From Paraburkholderia ribeironis (GTDB lineage: Bacteria > Pseudomonadota > Gammaproteobacteria > Burkholderiales > Burkholderiaceae): a stretch of DNA of 64,000 nt. The position numbers and the translations under genes are program-made. The first letter of the stretch is position 1. Each line of letters starts with the position of its first letter. The stretch is taken from NCBI RefSeq assembly GCF_900019265.1, contig NZ_CYGX02000012.1, positions 1 through 64,000 on the forward strand, in the 5' to 3' direction. Below are positions 26,998 through 36,523 of this stretch, in pieces. The notes below the pieces were generated by a model. That model searched no databases, had not been told where the DNA came from, and saw only the letters and a list, made by a program, of their open reading frames with translations.

Positions 26998-28902
26998 CTA
27001 GGCGCGCTCTACCTGCGCATACGCGAATGCTTCATGCGGTGTCTGAAAGCTCAGCAAATCGGCTTCGCTGCGATGACACAGCACCTGCGCGCCGTTTTCC
27101 AGCGTGCGGACCGACGGCGCTGCGTGGTTGCATACACCGTCGACGCGCAGCGAGCAACGGTCGAGAAACGTGCACAACTCGGGGTTGTCGGTGGACGGCC
27201 CGATCGGTGCGAGTGGCTGGTGACAACGCTGGCTCGCCTCGTCGAGCCAGCCCGCGCGCAACTCGGGCGCGGACGACACCAGCAGATGCGAATACGGATG
27301 GAATGGGGGCGCGCACAAGGCTTCGCGGCTGCCCGTTTCGACGCGATGGCCCGCATACAGCACGACGATGTCGTCACTGATCGCGCGCACTTTCGCGATG
27401 TCGTGCGTGATGAACACGTACGACACGCCGAGCTTGCGTTGCAGGTCGCGCAGCAGATCGAGAATCGCCGCGCCGACCACGGTATCGAGCGCCGACGTCA
27501 CCTCATCGCACAGGATCAGATCGGGCTCGGCCGCGAGCGCGCGAGCAAGATTGACGCGCTGCTTCTGGCCGCCGGAGAGCTCGGACGTCGAGCGCGACGC
27601 GAGCGCTGCGGGCAGTCTCACCAGTTCCAGCAGTTCGGCGACGCGCGCCTTCGCCTTGGCGCCTTTGATGCCGTGATAGAACGCGAGCGGACGCGCGAGT
27701 GTGCGCTCGACCGTATGCACCGGGTTCAGCGCCGTATCGGCGTTCTGGAACACGATCTGGATGCGCCGGAACTGCTCCCTCGTGCGCCGGTTCAGATCGG
27801 CCGGGAGCGGTTCGCCGTCGAGCAGCAGACTGCCGCCCGAGGCCGGCACCAGACCGGCAATCACCTTCGCGAGCGTGGTCTTGCCCGAGCCCGACTCACC
27901 GATCACGCCAACCGTCTGCGCGCGCCCGATCCGCAAATCGACGTCGTTCAGGATCACTTTCGCAGGCAAGCCCTGCGCGTCCTTGCGACCGTAACCGGCC
28001 ATCACGCGACGCACTTCGAGCAACGGCGCGTCCGATGCGCGGCGCGCTTGCAGCGCCTCGCCCGACAGCGGCGCGGGCTCACCGGACGTGCACACGGCGC
28101 GCTGCGGCGTCACCGCGGCAATCAGGCTTTGCGTGTAGGGGTGTGCCGGCGCGTGCAGAATCTGTCCCGTTGCACCCGCCTCGCGGATCTGACCGTCGCT
28201 CAGCACGAGAATCCGGTCCGCCATCTGCGCGACGACCGCCAGATCGTGCGACACGTAGACGGCGGTCATGCCGAACTCCTTGATCACGCGCTTGAACGCC
28301 TGCAACACGTCGATCTGCGTCGTGACGTCGAGCGCGGTAGTCGGCTCGTCGAGAATCACCAGCTCGGGGTCCGTGATCATCGCCATGGCCGCCATCAGAC
28401 GCTGCAGCTGACCGCCCGACACCTGATGCGGATAACGCTTGCCGATTTTCTCCGGCTCCGGCAAGGCCAGCGCGCGGAACAGTTCGATCGCCTTCGCCTG
28501 CGCGGCCGGCTTCGACAGCGTGCCGTGAATCAGCGCGCTTTCGATCACCTGATCGAGTATCGCCCGCGACGGATTGAACGCCGCCGCCGCGCTCTGCGCG
28601 ATATACGCGACCTTGCGGCCACGCAACGCGGCAAGCCCTTTGGCGGACAGCGACCGCACATCCGTGTCGCCGACGCGGATCGTGCCGCCGGAAATCCGGC
28701 AACCGCTACGCGCATGGCCCATCAGCGAAAGCGCAATGGTCGTCTTGCCCGAGCCGGATTCGCCGATCAGCGCGAGCACTTCGCCGCATGCCACGTCGAA
28801 ATCGACGCCGTGCACGATGGTCGTATCCGGTTCGCCCGGACGGCTGCCGACCACGCGCAGGCCGCGCACTTCGACCAGATTGTGTGCCGTAGGACTGCTC
28901 AT
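26998..28902 (-). CDS. Fused double ATPase of peptide-type ABC importer
   Basis: 634 residues carrying two complete ABC modules, equivalent to DppD and DppF fused. Each has a Walker A (GESGSGKTTIALSLMG; GESGSGKTTLAKVIAG), a signature (VSGGQLQRL; LSGGQKQRVN) and a Walker B (LVILDEPTTALD; LILCDEVTSALD). The C-terminal oligopeptide-type extension has cysteines (CTFLDRCSLR, GVCNH) that may hold an Fe-S cluster. Its start directly abuts the permease stop (TAAATG). It powers the importer formed with the two permeases and one or both binding proteins. Confidence 0.93.
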   Translation of the reverse strand: MSSPTAHNLVEVRGLRVVGSRPGEPDTTIVHGVDFDVACGEVLALIGESGSGKTTIALSLMGHARSGCRISGGTIRVGDTDVRSLSAKGLAALRGRKVAYIAQSAAAAFNPSRAILDQVIESALIHGTLSKPAAQAKAIELFRALALPEPEKIGKRYPHQVSGGQLQRLMAAMAMITDPELVILDEPTTALDVTTQIDVLQAFKRVIKEFGMTAVYVSHDLAVVAQMADRILVLSDGQIREAGATGQILHAPAHPYTQSLIAAVTPQRAVCTSGEPAPLSGEALQARRASDAPLLEVRRVMAGYGRKDAQGLPAKVILNDVDLRIGRAQTVGVIGESGSGKTTLAKVIAGLVPASGGSLLLDGEPLPADLNRRTREQFRRIQIVFQNADTALNPVHTVERTLARPLAFYHGIKGAKAKARVAELLELVRLPAALASRSTSELSGGQKQRVNLARALAAEPDLILCDEVTSALDTVVGAAILDLLRDLQRKLGVSYVFITHDIAKVRAISDDIVVLYAGHRVETGSREALCAPPFHPYSHLLVSSAPELRAGWLDEASQRCHQPLAPIGPSTDNPELCTFLDRCSLRVDGVCNHAAPSVRTLENGAQVLCHRSEADLLSFQTPHEAFAYAQVERA

Positions 28903-29883
28903 TTAATGACCTCCAGCGTTGCGCGCCGCGACTGCGCGGCGGCTGCGGTGCGGCAGCCCGTCGATCAGCAGGTTCACGCCGACCGTCAGGATCGCGATGG
29001 CCAGCGCCGGCATGATGACGACCGGCGCGCCGTCGCCGAGACCGGCGATGTTCTCGCGCACGAGCGAGCCAAGATCGGCATACGGCGGTTGCACGCCGAG
29101 CCCGAGGAAGCTCAGCCCGCTCAGCAGCAGCACGACGAAGGTGAAGCGCAGGCCGGTATCGGTGAGCATCGGATGCAGCATGTTCGGCAGCATTTCGACG
29201 CACGCGATATACAGTGCGCTTTCGCCGCGCACCCGCGCCACCTGAACGTATTCGAGCTGGCTGATATTGACCGCCAGCGAGCGCGCGATCCGGTACGAGC
29301 CGGGCATGTAGCTGATCGCCGCCGTCAGGACAAGCAGCGTGAGCGACGAACCGAACGCGGCGACCACCATCAGCGCGAACATCTTCGACGGGATCGAGGT
29401 CAGCGCATCGAGCAGACGGCTCATCGTTTCATCGACGACGCGGCCCGCGACGGCGGCGAGCAAGCCGAGCATCGTGCCGGTGACGGCTGCCAGCAGCGCC
29501 GCCGCCAACGCCAGCAGCACGGTCAGGCGCGTGCCGTAGATGATCCGGCTCAGCATGTCGCGGCCGAGGTAGTCGGAGCCGAACGGCAGCTTCGCGCTAA
29601 ATGGCGCGAACACGTCCGGCGTCAGGATCGTGCCGACCTGATGCGGCGCGAGCCACGGCGCGAGCACGGCGACCACGAGCGTGAAAGAGACCATGCAGAA
29701 GCCGAGCCAGCCGCCTTTGGACAGACCCATGCGCGCGATGAGCGAACGGCGTTTGCGGCGCGGTGCGCCCGACGGCGCCGCCGGCGCGCCGCCGAACGAA
29801 GGCTGCGAAGGTTGCGCAGGCAGAGGATGATCCGCGCCGGGCGGCATCGCGCTGCTGCGCTGGACCAGATCGGAAACGCTCAT
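28903..29883 (-). CDS. ABC importer permease, DppC type
   Basis: 326-residue permease with five to six membrane segments. The N-terminal 45 residues are Pro/Ser-rich, then KGGWLGFCMVSFTLVVAVLAPWL starts the first segment. PFGSDYLGRDMLSRIIYGTR is the DppC hallmark and the EAA loop resembles ARVRGESALYIACVEMLPN. The ATG at 29883 follows GCAGGAG. An alternative ATG at 29928 overlaps the upstream stop as ATGA but lacks a clear ribosome binding site. Confidence 0.92.
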   Translation of the reverse strand: MSVSDLVQRSSAMPPGADHPLPAQPSQPSFGGAPAAPSGAPRRKRRSLIARMGLSKGGWLGFCMVSFTLVVAVLAPWLAPHQVGTILTPDVFAPFSAKLPFGSDYLGRDMLSRIIYGTRLTVLLALAAALLAAVTGTMLGLLAAVAGRVVDETMSRLLDALTSIPSKMFALMVVAAFGSSLTLLVLTAAISYMPGSYRIARSLAVNISQLEYVQVARVRGESALYIACVEMLPNMLHPMLTDTGLRFTFVVLLLSGLSFLGLGVQPPYADLGSLVRENIAGLGDGAPVVIMPALAIAILTVGVNLLIDGLPHRSRRAVAARNAGGH

Positions 29884-29924
29884 GGGCGGCTCCTGCGAAT
29901 GCTGTGGATACGGATGGCCGGCGT

Positions 29925-30878
29925 TCATGTGCGCAGTCTCGGGTTCGAGATGATCGCGCACAGATCGGCCAGAAAGACGAGCACCAGATAGCCGATGCAG
30001 AACAGCAACGTGCACGCCTGAACCAGCGGAAAATCGCGGTTCGCGACGGCGTCGACCATCAGCCGCGCGAGTCCCGGATAATTGAAAATCGTCTCGACGA
30101 CGATCACGCCGCCCAACAGGTACGACAGACTCAACGCAATCGCATTGGCAATCGGACCGATCGCATTCGGCAACGCGTGGCGCAACACGACGCGCGCCGG
30201 GCTGGCACCCTTTAGCATCGCCATCTCGACGTACGACGAACCAAGCTGCTCGATCACCGCGGCGCGCGTCATGCGCGCCATCTGCGCAATCACGACCGCG
30301 CACAGCGTGAGCACCGGCATCGCATACGCGCGCAGGAACTGGTTGAAGTTATCGATCTCGCCGCTATACGACAGCGCGGACAGCCAGTGCAGCTTGACGG
30401 CCAGCACCAGCACCGCCACCGTCGCAATCAGGAATTCGGGCGTGGCGACCAGCGACAGCGTGCCGAGACTGACGATCCGGTCGATCAGCGTATCGCGCCT
30501 GACCGCCGCCAGAATGCCGGCCGACAGCGCAATCGGCACCGAGACCGCGGTCGTGATCGCAGCGAGCGTGAGCGAGTTCGGCAGACGCCCTTCGATCAGC
30601 TCCGACACCGGCATGTTGTTCGACAGCGAAAGCCCGAAGTTGCCATGCACCAGACCGGCGAGCCAGTGCAGATACCGCAGGTAAGCCGGTTGATCGAGAC
30701 CGAACTGCAGCCGCAGCGCGGCCACCGTTTCGGGCGTCGCCGATTGGCCGAGCGCGGCCTGCGCGGCGTCGCCAGGCAGCAGGTTGGTGATCGTGAATAT
30801 GATGATCGACACGATCAGCAGCGTGAGCGCGGTGACGGCAACGCGCCGGCCGATCAGGCCAGCTATGTTCTGGTTCAT
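29925..30878 (-). CDS. ABC importer permease, DppB type
   Basis: 317-residue membrane subunit with the DppB N-terminal pattern RRVAVTALTLLIVSIIIFTI, followed by LLPGDAAQAALG and LDQPAYLRYLHWL. The EAA loop reads YVEMAMLKGASPARVVLRHALPN. The start at 30878 follows GGAGATC. It lies 126 bp downstream of binding protein 2; the gap holds a 13-bp tandem repeat and a large hairpin, typical of the drop in expression after a binding-protein gene. Confidence 0.93.
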   Translation of the reverse strand: MNQNIAGLIGRRVAVTALTLLIVSIIIFTITNLLPGDAAQAALGQSATPETVAALRLQFGLDQPAYLRYLHWLAGLVHGNFGLSLSNNMPVSELIEGRLPNSLTLAAITTAVSVPIALSAGILAAVRRDTLIDRIVSLGTLSLVATPEFLIATVAVLVLAVKLHWLSALSYSGEIDNFNQFLRAYAMPVLTLCAVVIAQMARMTRAAVIEQLGSSYVEMAMLKGASPARVVLRHALPNAIGPIANAIALSLSYLLGGVIVVETIFNYPGLARLMVDAVANRDFPLVQACTLLFCIGYLVLVFLADLCAIISNPRLRT

Positions 30879-30897
30879 GCTCCAGATCTCCTGAGAG

Positions 30898-30949
30898 TGA
30901 CATCAGCGTGTGACACCCGCGAGTGACATCATCGAATGACAGCGGCGCA
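30898..30949. repeat. Four-copy degenerate 13-bp repeat
   Basis: TGACA recurs at exactly 13-bp intervals (30898, 30911, 30924, 30937), with units TGACATCAGCGTG, TGACACCCGCGAG, TGACATCATCGAA, TGACAGCGGCGCA. It begins 20 bp before the DppB-type start and runs into the adjacent hairpin. Confidence 0.7.
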
Positions 30950-30982
30950 AACCGGCGCGTGAGGACGCACGCCGGTTTGCGC
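30945..30982 (-). terminator. 13-bp stem hairpin between binding protein 2 and permease
   Basis: GCGCAAACCGGCG (30945-30957) pairs perfectly with CGCCGGTTTGCGC (30970-30982). It has no T-tract, so a partial terminator or a 3'-end stabiliser for the binding-protein mRNA is more likely than a full stop. Confidence 0.6.
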
Positions 30983-31004
30983 GTACCGCTTCAACTCGCG
31001 TGCG

Positions 31005-32582
31005 TCACGCGTTCCACCACACGTGCTCGGCAAACGAGAAGCCCATCATCGCGCCGGTTGGAATCGAACCCAGTCCTTGCAGACGCTGGTCGTTCGCATC
31101 GAGCAGGCTGATGAACGCCGGAATGCCGATACCGCCCTGCTCCGCGACGATCACCTGCATATCGCCGTACATCTGCTTGCGCTTCGCATCGTCGGTTTCG
31201 GAGCGGGCCGCCAGCAGCAACTGGTCGAACTTCGGGTTCTTCCAGCCCGACTCGTTCCACGCGGCATCCGACTTGAAAAACTGCGTGAACAGCACGTCAG
31301 CGCTCGAGCGCGGATTCACGCTGCCGAAACCGAGCGGATGCTTCATCCAGTGATTCGACCAGTAACCGTCGGCCGGTACGCGATTGACCGTGATGTTCAT
31401 GCCGATCTTCGCGCCAGTCTGCTGCATCAGCTCCGCCATTTCGACCGAGCCGTTCGCGTCGGACGTCGCATAGATCGGCGGCAGCGGCGTGCCGATCGCA
31501 CCGGCTTTCTGGAAGTAGTACTTCGCCTTGTCCAGATCGACCTTGCGCTGCGGCAGCGCTGCATTGAAGTAACGGTGCCCCGGCGGGATCGGCTGGTCGT
31601 TGCCGATCACCGCATAGCCGCGAAACACCGCCGTGCGGATCTGGTCGCGATCGAACAGATACTTCATGCCGTTCACGAAATCCGGATTGCCCGTCATCGT
31701 GTTGTCGCAGCGCATGATGAGGTCCGAATACAGACCCGACCTGGTTTCCTTGACCGCATAGCCCGGCGTCGAGGCGATGCGCTGTGTCGAACGGGGATCC
31801 ACCGAATTGATCAGGTGCACGTCGCCCGAGAGCAGCGCGTTCACGCGTGCGGCGTTGTCGCTGATGCTGATCAGTTCGATCTGGTCGAGATACGGCTGGC
31901 CCGGCTTCCAGTAGCTATCGTTGCGCACGCCGACCGTGCTCACGCCTGGCTTGAACGACTTGACCTTGTACGGTCCGGTGCCGATGCCCGCATTGAAATC
32001 GGTCGTGCCGTCCTTGACGATCACGAATTGCGGCGTCGCGAGAATCACCGGCAGGTCGGCGTTGGCCGACGCGAGCGTGAGCGTCACTTCGTTCGGGCCG
32101 GTGGCCTTCGCGTCGGCGAACTGGTCGGCGAGCGACTTCACTTTCGACGCGGTGGCCGGGTTCTTGTGGCGCATCAGCGAATACACCACATCGGCCGGCG
32201 CCAGCGCCTTGCCGTCGTGGAAGGTGACGCCCTTGCGCAACTTGATGACCCAGGTCTTCGCGTCGGCCGTATCGAGCGCTTCGGCGAGGTTCGGCTGCGG
32301 CGTGAGGCTCGCGTCGAGTTGCGTCAGACCGCTGTAGAACATGAAGAAGCGGATGTAGTCGCTGCCCGCCGAACCCTTCGCCGGGTCCAACGTATCGGCC
32401 GTCGAACCGACGTCGTAGGCGACCCGGATCTTGCCGCCCCGCTTCGGCGCCGGTGCGGCGAATGCCGACCTCGCGCCCGCCAGCAGTCCACCTGCGCCGG
32501 TCGCCAGCATGCTGCCCGCAGCCATCACACGCATCATGTCGCGGCGGCTGAAACCACCATGTTTGATTTCGTCGTCGTTCAT
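31005..32582 (-). CDS. Peptide-type ABC transporter substrate-binding protein (copy 2)
   Basis: 525-residue family 5 solute-binding protein with a Tat signal (GGFSRRDMMRVMAAGSMLATG). It aligns along its whole length with the 13367-14938 protein, including long identical stretches such as DGYWSNHWMKHPLGFGS. By eye roughly three quarters or more of positions match. It is the first gene of the transporter operon and sits directly upstream of the permeases, so it is the principal binding component. Candidate ligands are short peptides, opines, or cyclic imino compounds. Confidence 0.93.
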   Translation of the reverse strand: MNDDEIKHGGFSRRDMMRVMAAGSMLATGAGGLLAGARSAFAAPAPKRGGKIRVAYDVGSTADTLDPAKGSAGSDYIRFFMFYSGLTQLDASLTPQPNLAEALDTADAKTWVIKLRKGVTFHDGKALAPADVVYSLMRHKNPATASKVKSLADQFADAKATGPNEVTLTLASANADLPVILATPQFVIVKDGTTDFNAGIGTGPYKVKSFKPGVSTVGVRNDSYWKPGQPYLDQIELISISDNAARVNALLSGDVHLINSVDPRSTQRIASTPGYAVKETRSGLYSDLIMRCDNTMTGNPDFVNGMKYLFDRDQIRTAVFRGYAVIGNDQPIPPGHRYFNAALPQRKVDLDKAKYYFQKAGAIGTPLPPIYATSDANGSVEMAELMQQTGAKIGMNITVNRVPADGYWSNHWMKHPLGFGSVNPRSSADVLFTQFFKSDAAWNESGWKNPKFDQLLLAARSETDDAKRKQMYGDMQVIVAEQGGIGIPAFISLLDANDQRLQGLGSIPTGAMMGFSFAEHVWWNA

Positions 32583-33032
32583 GCGAACTGCTCCTGACTA
32601 TGAGAAGGTTGGATTGCGCTTGTCCGGCCTGAGACGATTTAAGCATCCCAAAAAAGTGCCGGTTGTCGCGATCGGGGCGTCCCGACCATTCGAATCGACC
32701 GTTTTGGGTGCCCTGCGCAGCACGATTTGCCGTGGCGCCGGCGCTGCTGTCGCTGCATGCCTTGCCGCGCCAGGGCGGCGGCCGCATCGCGATGGCAGCG
32801 GCGCACGACGCCGCGGTTGACTGAAATCGTAAAGTCACACGCGTGATATATGCCGCCGACAAAAAAGCCGATTCAGCACAATCAACGCGTTCCGGCCCGC
32901 CTGACGGTGTGTTTTGTAGCGAGTTGCGTCGCAGGATGTTTTGGCGAGGCAAGATAAAAGGATCGTCCTATTAACGACGCAGCCAAAATGCGACAGTCGC
33001 AGGCAAGTGTGCCGCCTTTCAAGGAGTAAGCC
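32583..33032. other. Divergent intergenic region
   Basis: 450 bp between the minus-strand transporter operon and the plus-strand GNAT gene, with no coding candidate. It contains the GATGCTTAAAT motif (32637-32647, minus strand) also found before binding protein 1, and AAGGAG (33021-33026) for the GNAT gene. Promoters for both directions are expected here but I could not assign boxes confidently. Confidence 0.5.
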
Positions 33033-33917
33033 GTGTCCGGATCCACAGAACAAGAAACGCTTGTCTATCGACGCTTCACCCCCAACGACATTGCGGCCGC
33101 GCATGGCCTGTCGATGGCGGTCGGCTGGCCGCATCGCGCCGAGGACTGGCGCTTTGCCGCCGATGCCGGAAGCGGCTTCGTCGCCGAAGAGGCCGGCGTC
33201 GTGATCGGCACGGCGCTCTACTGGGAGTTCGGCGCCAATCGCGCGACGCTCGGCATGGTGATCGTGTCGCCGGACCACCAGGGGCGCGGGATCGGCGGCA
33301 AGCTGATGTCGCTCGTGCTCGGCGAGACCGGCAATCGCGTCACCTTCCTGCACGCGACCACGGCCGGCCAACCGCTCTACGAGAAGCTGGGTTTTCGCGC
33401 CTGTGGTTCGCTCGAACAGCATCAGGGTGCGGTGTTTCAACCGCCGCTCGAATCGTTGCCGGCGGGCGAGCGTCTGCGGCCACTCGGCGTCAACGATACG
33501 CCGCAACTGATCGACCTCGCATCGCGTGCGTGCGGGCTGGATCGCTGCGCCGTGCTGCCCGCGCTGCTGCAAGCCGCCGACGGTATCGCGCTGGACCGCG
33601 ACGGCGAACTGCTCGGCTTTGCGCTGTTTCGCCGTTTTGGACGCGGCTATGCAATCGGTCCGGTGGTGGCCGCCGATTCGCCCGACTGCAGCCGCGCGAA
33701 GGCGCTGATCCACCATTGGCTCGCGCTCAACGAAGGGGCGTTCGTGCGGATCGACGTGCCGACCGGCAGCGGTCTGACCGACTGGCTGATCGGCCTCGGT
33801 CTGCCACGCGTCGACAAGGTCGTGAAGATGGTCCGCAACGCGGAGCCGGCGCGTGTCGAAGGGCCGCCCGATACGCTGTTCCGCCAGTTCGGCATCATCA
33901 ATCAGGCGATGCTGTAA
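33033..33917 (+). CDS. Double-domain GNAT acetyltransferase
   Basis: 294 residues. Residues ~10-125 form a GNAT fold with the acetyl-CoA loop VSPDHQGRGIGGKLMSLVL and a YEKLGFRACG C-terminal motif. Residues ~140-270 resemble a second, degenerate GNAT-like domain (GYAIGPVVAADSPDC). The GTG start at 33033 has AAGGAG at correct spacing. The acyl acceptor is unknown. It is followed after 15 bp by ghrA, with which it probably forms an operon. Confidence 0.85.
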   Translation: MSGSTEQETLVYRRFTPNDIAAAHGLSMAVGWPHRAEDWRFAADAGSGFVAEEAGVVIGTALYWEFGANRATLGMVIVSPDHQGRGIGGKLMSLVLGETGNRVTFLHATTAGQPLYEKLGFRACGSLEQHQGAVFQPPLESLPAGERLRPLGVNDTPQLIDLASRACGLDRCAVLPALLQAADGIALDRDGELLGFALFRRFGRGYAIGPVVAADSPDCSRAKALIHHWLALNEGAFVRIDVPTGSGLTDWLIGLGLPRVDKVVKMVRNAEPARVEGPPDTLFRQFGIINQAML

Positions 33918-33932
33918 CGCGAGTGCCGAGCC

Positions 33933-34856
33933 GTGACCTTTCTGTATAAGGCCGATCCGCTCCGTGGTGCGCAATGGGCCGAACGCTTCGCGCAGCGTGC
34001 GCCGCAGTTGCCGTTCCGGGTGTGGCCCGATCTCGGCGACCCCGCCGCGATCCGCTATCTCGCCGCGTGGTCGCCTGGCGATCTCGCCGAGACGCTGCCG
34101 AATCTCGAAGTGATATTTTCAGTCGGCGCGGGCGTCGATCAGTTCGATCTGACGCGCGTGCCGCAGCATGTGCCGGTGGTGCGGATGATCGAGCCGGGTA
34201 TCGTCGAAGGCATGGTCGAATACGTCACCGAAGCTGTGCTCGCCGTGCATCGCGATCTGTTCGACTACGCGTTGCAGCAGCAGGCGCGCGTATGGCAAGC
34301 GCTGCCGGTAAGAGCCGCAGCGACGCGTCGCGTGGGCGTGCTGGGCCTTGGCATGCTGGGAACGGCGGTGCTCGAACGCCTGAAGCTGTTCGGCTTTGCG
34401 TGCGCGGGCTGGAGCCGTTCGCCGCGACTCATGGATGGCGTGGACTGCTATGCGACAGACGCATCGCTCGACGCGTTTCTCGCCCGCACCGATGTGCTCG
34501 TGTGTCTGTTGCCGCTGACCGATGCGACGCGCGGGCTGCTGTCGCGGCGCGTATTCGATGCGTTGCCCGACGGTGCATCGCTGATTCATGTGGGACGCGG
34601 CCCGCAACTGAACACTGCCGATCTGCTCGAAGCGCTGACGCGCGGACGTTTGCGCAACGCGGTGCTCGACGTCAGCGATCCCGAGCCGCTGCCTGCCGGT
34701 CATCCACTATGGACGCAGCCGCGTGTGCGCATCACGCCGCATATCGCCAGTGCCACGCGTCCCGAGGGCGCGGTCGATGCGGTGCTCGACAACCTGCGCC
34801 GTCATCGCAATGGTGAGCCGATGCTCGGACAGATCGACCGCGAGCGCGGCTATTGA
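33933..34856 (+). CDS. ghrA: Glyoxylate/hydroxypyruvate reductase A-like
   Basis: 307-residue D-2-hydroxyacid dehydrogenase. GhrA-type features are FSVGAGVDQFDL, the NAD(P) loop GVLGLGMLGTAVLERL, an arginine in the HVGRGPQLN segment, the acidic residue in VSDPEPLPAGHPLW, and the catalytic His in ITPHIAS. It reduces glyoxylate or hydroxypyruvate to the hydroxy acid. The GTG start at 33933 fits the family. The nearby aminotransferase could supply 2-oxo acids. Confidence 0.87.
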   Translation: MTFLYKADPLRGAQWAERFAQRAPQLPFRVWPDLGDPAAIRYLAAWSPGDLAETLPNLEVIFSVGAGVDQFDLTRVPQHVPVVRMIEPGIVEGMVEYVTEAVLAVHRDLFDYALQQQARVWQALPVRAAATRRVGVLGLGMLGTAVLERLKLFGFACAGWSRSPRLMDGVDCYATDASLDAFLARTDVLVCLLPLTDATRGLLSRRVFDALPDGASLIHVGRGPQLNTADLLEALTRGRLRNAVLDVSDPEPLPAGHPLWTQPRVRITPHIASATRPEGAVDAVLDNLRRHRNGEPMLGQIDRERGY

Positions 34857-35037
34857 ACGCCCGATGCATCCTCGGAGCGCGTTTAAACGGGCGCGGCAGA
34901 ATATGCTGTGCCCAGGGTGCAAAACGCAGCAACTGCGCTCTTTCGGATTTTTTTTGGCGGCACGTCGGGTAGCGGGCAATCGTTAGTATGGACCGGTCAA
35001 CAGTCCCTTCCGCTCCACCCTGCGACGAGAACCCAAC

Positions 35038-36462
35038 ATGCCGAACCAATCGCTTATCGAAGCCGACCGCAAACATCTGATCCATCCCGTCATCAATTAC
35101 CGCGCGCATGAAGCACGCGGCGTCACCGTGCTCGAATCGGGCCACGGCGCCTACCTGCGCGACCGCGACGGCAACGAACTGCTCGACGCATTCTCGGGCT
35201 TGTGGTGCGTGAACGTCGGCTATGGCCAGGAGAGCATCGTCAAGGTCGCAGCCGAACAGATGGCGCGCCTGCCCTATGCGACCGGCTATTTCCACTTCGG
35301 CTCGGAGCCTGCGATCGAGCTGGCGCAGAAGCTGGTGTCGTATGCACCGGCGTCGCTGCAACATGTGTACTTCACGCTCGGCGGGTCGGACGCCGTCGAT
35401 TCCGCAATTCGCTTCATCACGCACTACTACAACGCAACCGGCCGGCCGTCGAAGAAGCACATGATCGCGCTGGAGCGCGGCTATCACGGCTCGTCGTCGA
35501 TCGGCGCGGGGCTCACGGCCTTGCCCGCGTTTCATCGCCACTTCGATCTACCGCTGCCGGGCCAGCATCATCTGCCGTCGCCGTATCTTTATCGCCAGCC
35601 GGCCGGGGTCGATGCGAAGGCGTTGATCGCGCAGTCCGTGGCGGCGCTCGAAGCGAAGGTCGCCGAACTTGGCGCGGAGAATGTCGCGGCGTTTTTCTGC
35701 GAACCGATCCAGGGCTCGGGCGGCGTCGTGGTTCCGCCAGCCGGCTGGCTGAAGGCGATGTGCGACGCATGCCGCCGTCTGGACATCCTGTTCGTCGCCG
35801 ATGAAGTGATTACGGGCTTCGGCCGAACCGGTCCGCTGTTTGCGTGCGAAGCCGAACAGGTCGAGCCGGATCTGATGACGGTCGCCAAGGGCTTGACCGC
35901 GGGCTACGCGCCGATGGGCGCCGTGCTGATGTCGGATGCGATTTATCAGGGGATTGCCGGCGAAGCGAACGACACGGCGATCGTCGGACACGGCCATACG
36001 TATTCGGCGCATCCGGTCAGCGCGGCGATCGGCCTCGAAGTGCTGCGCCTTTATCACGAAGGCGGTTTGCTCGCGAATGGTCAGGCGCAGGCGCCGCGCT
36101 TCGCTGCGGGTCTCGATGCATTGCTCGCGCATCCGCTGGTCGGCGATGCGCGGCATCGCGGCTTGCTCGGCGCACTCGAACTCGTGTCGGACAAGGACAG
36201 CAAGCAGGGCTTCGATCCGTCGCTGAAGCTGTCGGACCGGATCGCCGCGGCGGCGTATCGCAACCAGCTGGTGTTTCGCGCGTTCGGCGACAACATTCTC
36301 GGTTTTGCGCCCGCGCTGTGCTATACCGGCGCCGAATTCGACCTGCTGTTCACGCGCCTGCAACGCACGCTCGACGACGTGCTCGACGAGGCCGACGTGC
36401 GCGCCGCGCTCAAGGGTTGCTCCGCTGTCCGCTCGCCCGGACCGAACCGCGCCGCCGCATAA
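35038..36462 (+). CDS. Class III (omega) aminotransferase
   Basis: 474-residue PLP enzyme of fold type I. Landmarks are FSGLWCVNVGYG, TLGGSDAVDSAIR, YHGSSSIG, the acidic LFVADEVITGFGRTG that contacts the pyridine nitrogen, and the PLP lysine in VAKGLTAGYAPMGAVL. Such enzymes transfer amino groups from omega-amino acids, beta-alanine, diaminobutyrate or taurine to pyruvate or 2-oxoglutarate. An Lrp/AsnC regulator follows 61 bp later, and semialdehyde dehydrogenase and acylase genes lie downstream. Confidence 0.9.
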   Translation: MPNQSLIEADRKHLIHPVINYRAHEARGVTVLESGHGAYLRDRDGNELLDAFSGLWCVNVGYGQESIVKVAAEQMARLPYATGYFHFGSEPAIELAQKLVSYAPASLQHVYFTLGGSDAVDSAIRFITHYYNATGRPSKKHMIALERGYHGSSSIGAGLTALPAFHRHFDLPLPGQHHLPSPYLYRQPAGVDAKALIAQSVAALEAKVAELGAENVAAFFCEPIQGSGGVVVPPAGWLKAMCDACRRLDILFVADEVITGFGRTGPLFACEAEQVEPDLMTVAKGLTAGYAPMGAVLMSDAIYQGIAGEANDTAIVGHGHTYSAHPVSAAIGLEVLRLYHEGGLLANGQAQAPRFAAGLDALLAHPLVGDARHRGLLGALELVSDKDSKQGFDPSLKLSDRIAAAAYRNQLVFRAFGDNILGFAPALCYTGAEFDLLFTRLQRTLDDVLDEADVRAALKGCSAVRSPGPNRAAA

Positions 36463-36523
36463 CGGCGTGATAACATCGGCAGGCTTTCAGGAATAACCTT
36501 CGATCGTCAGACCGAACCAAGAC

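Noticed and set aside
24790..29991. A 1733-codon open frame on the plus strand
   Set aside because: It lies antisense to hyuA, the ABC ATPase and a permease. The translation is Arg/His/Ala-rich with no family, a usual artefact of high-GC coding DNA.
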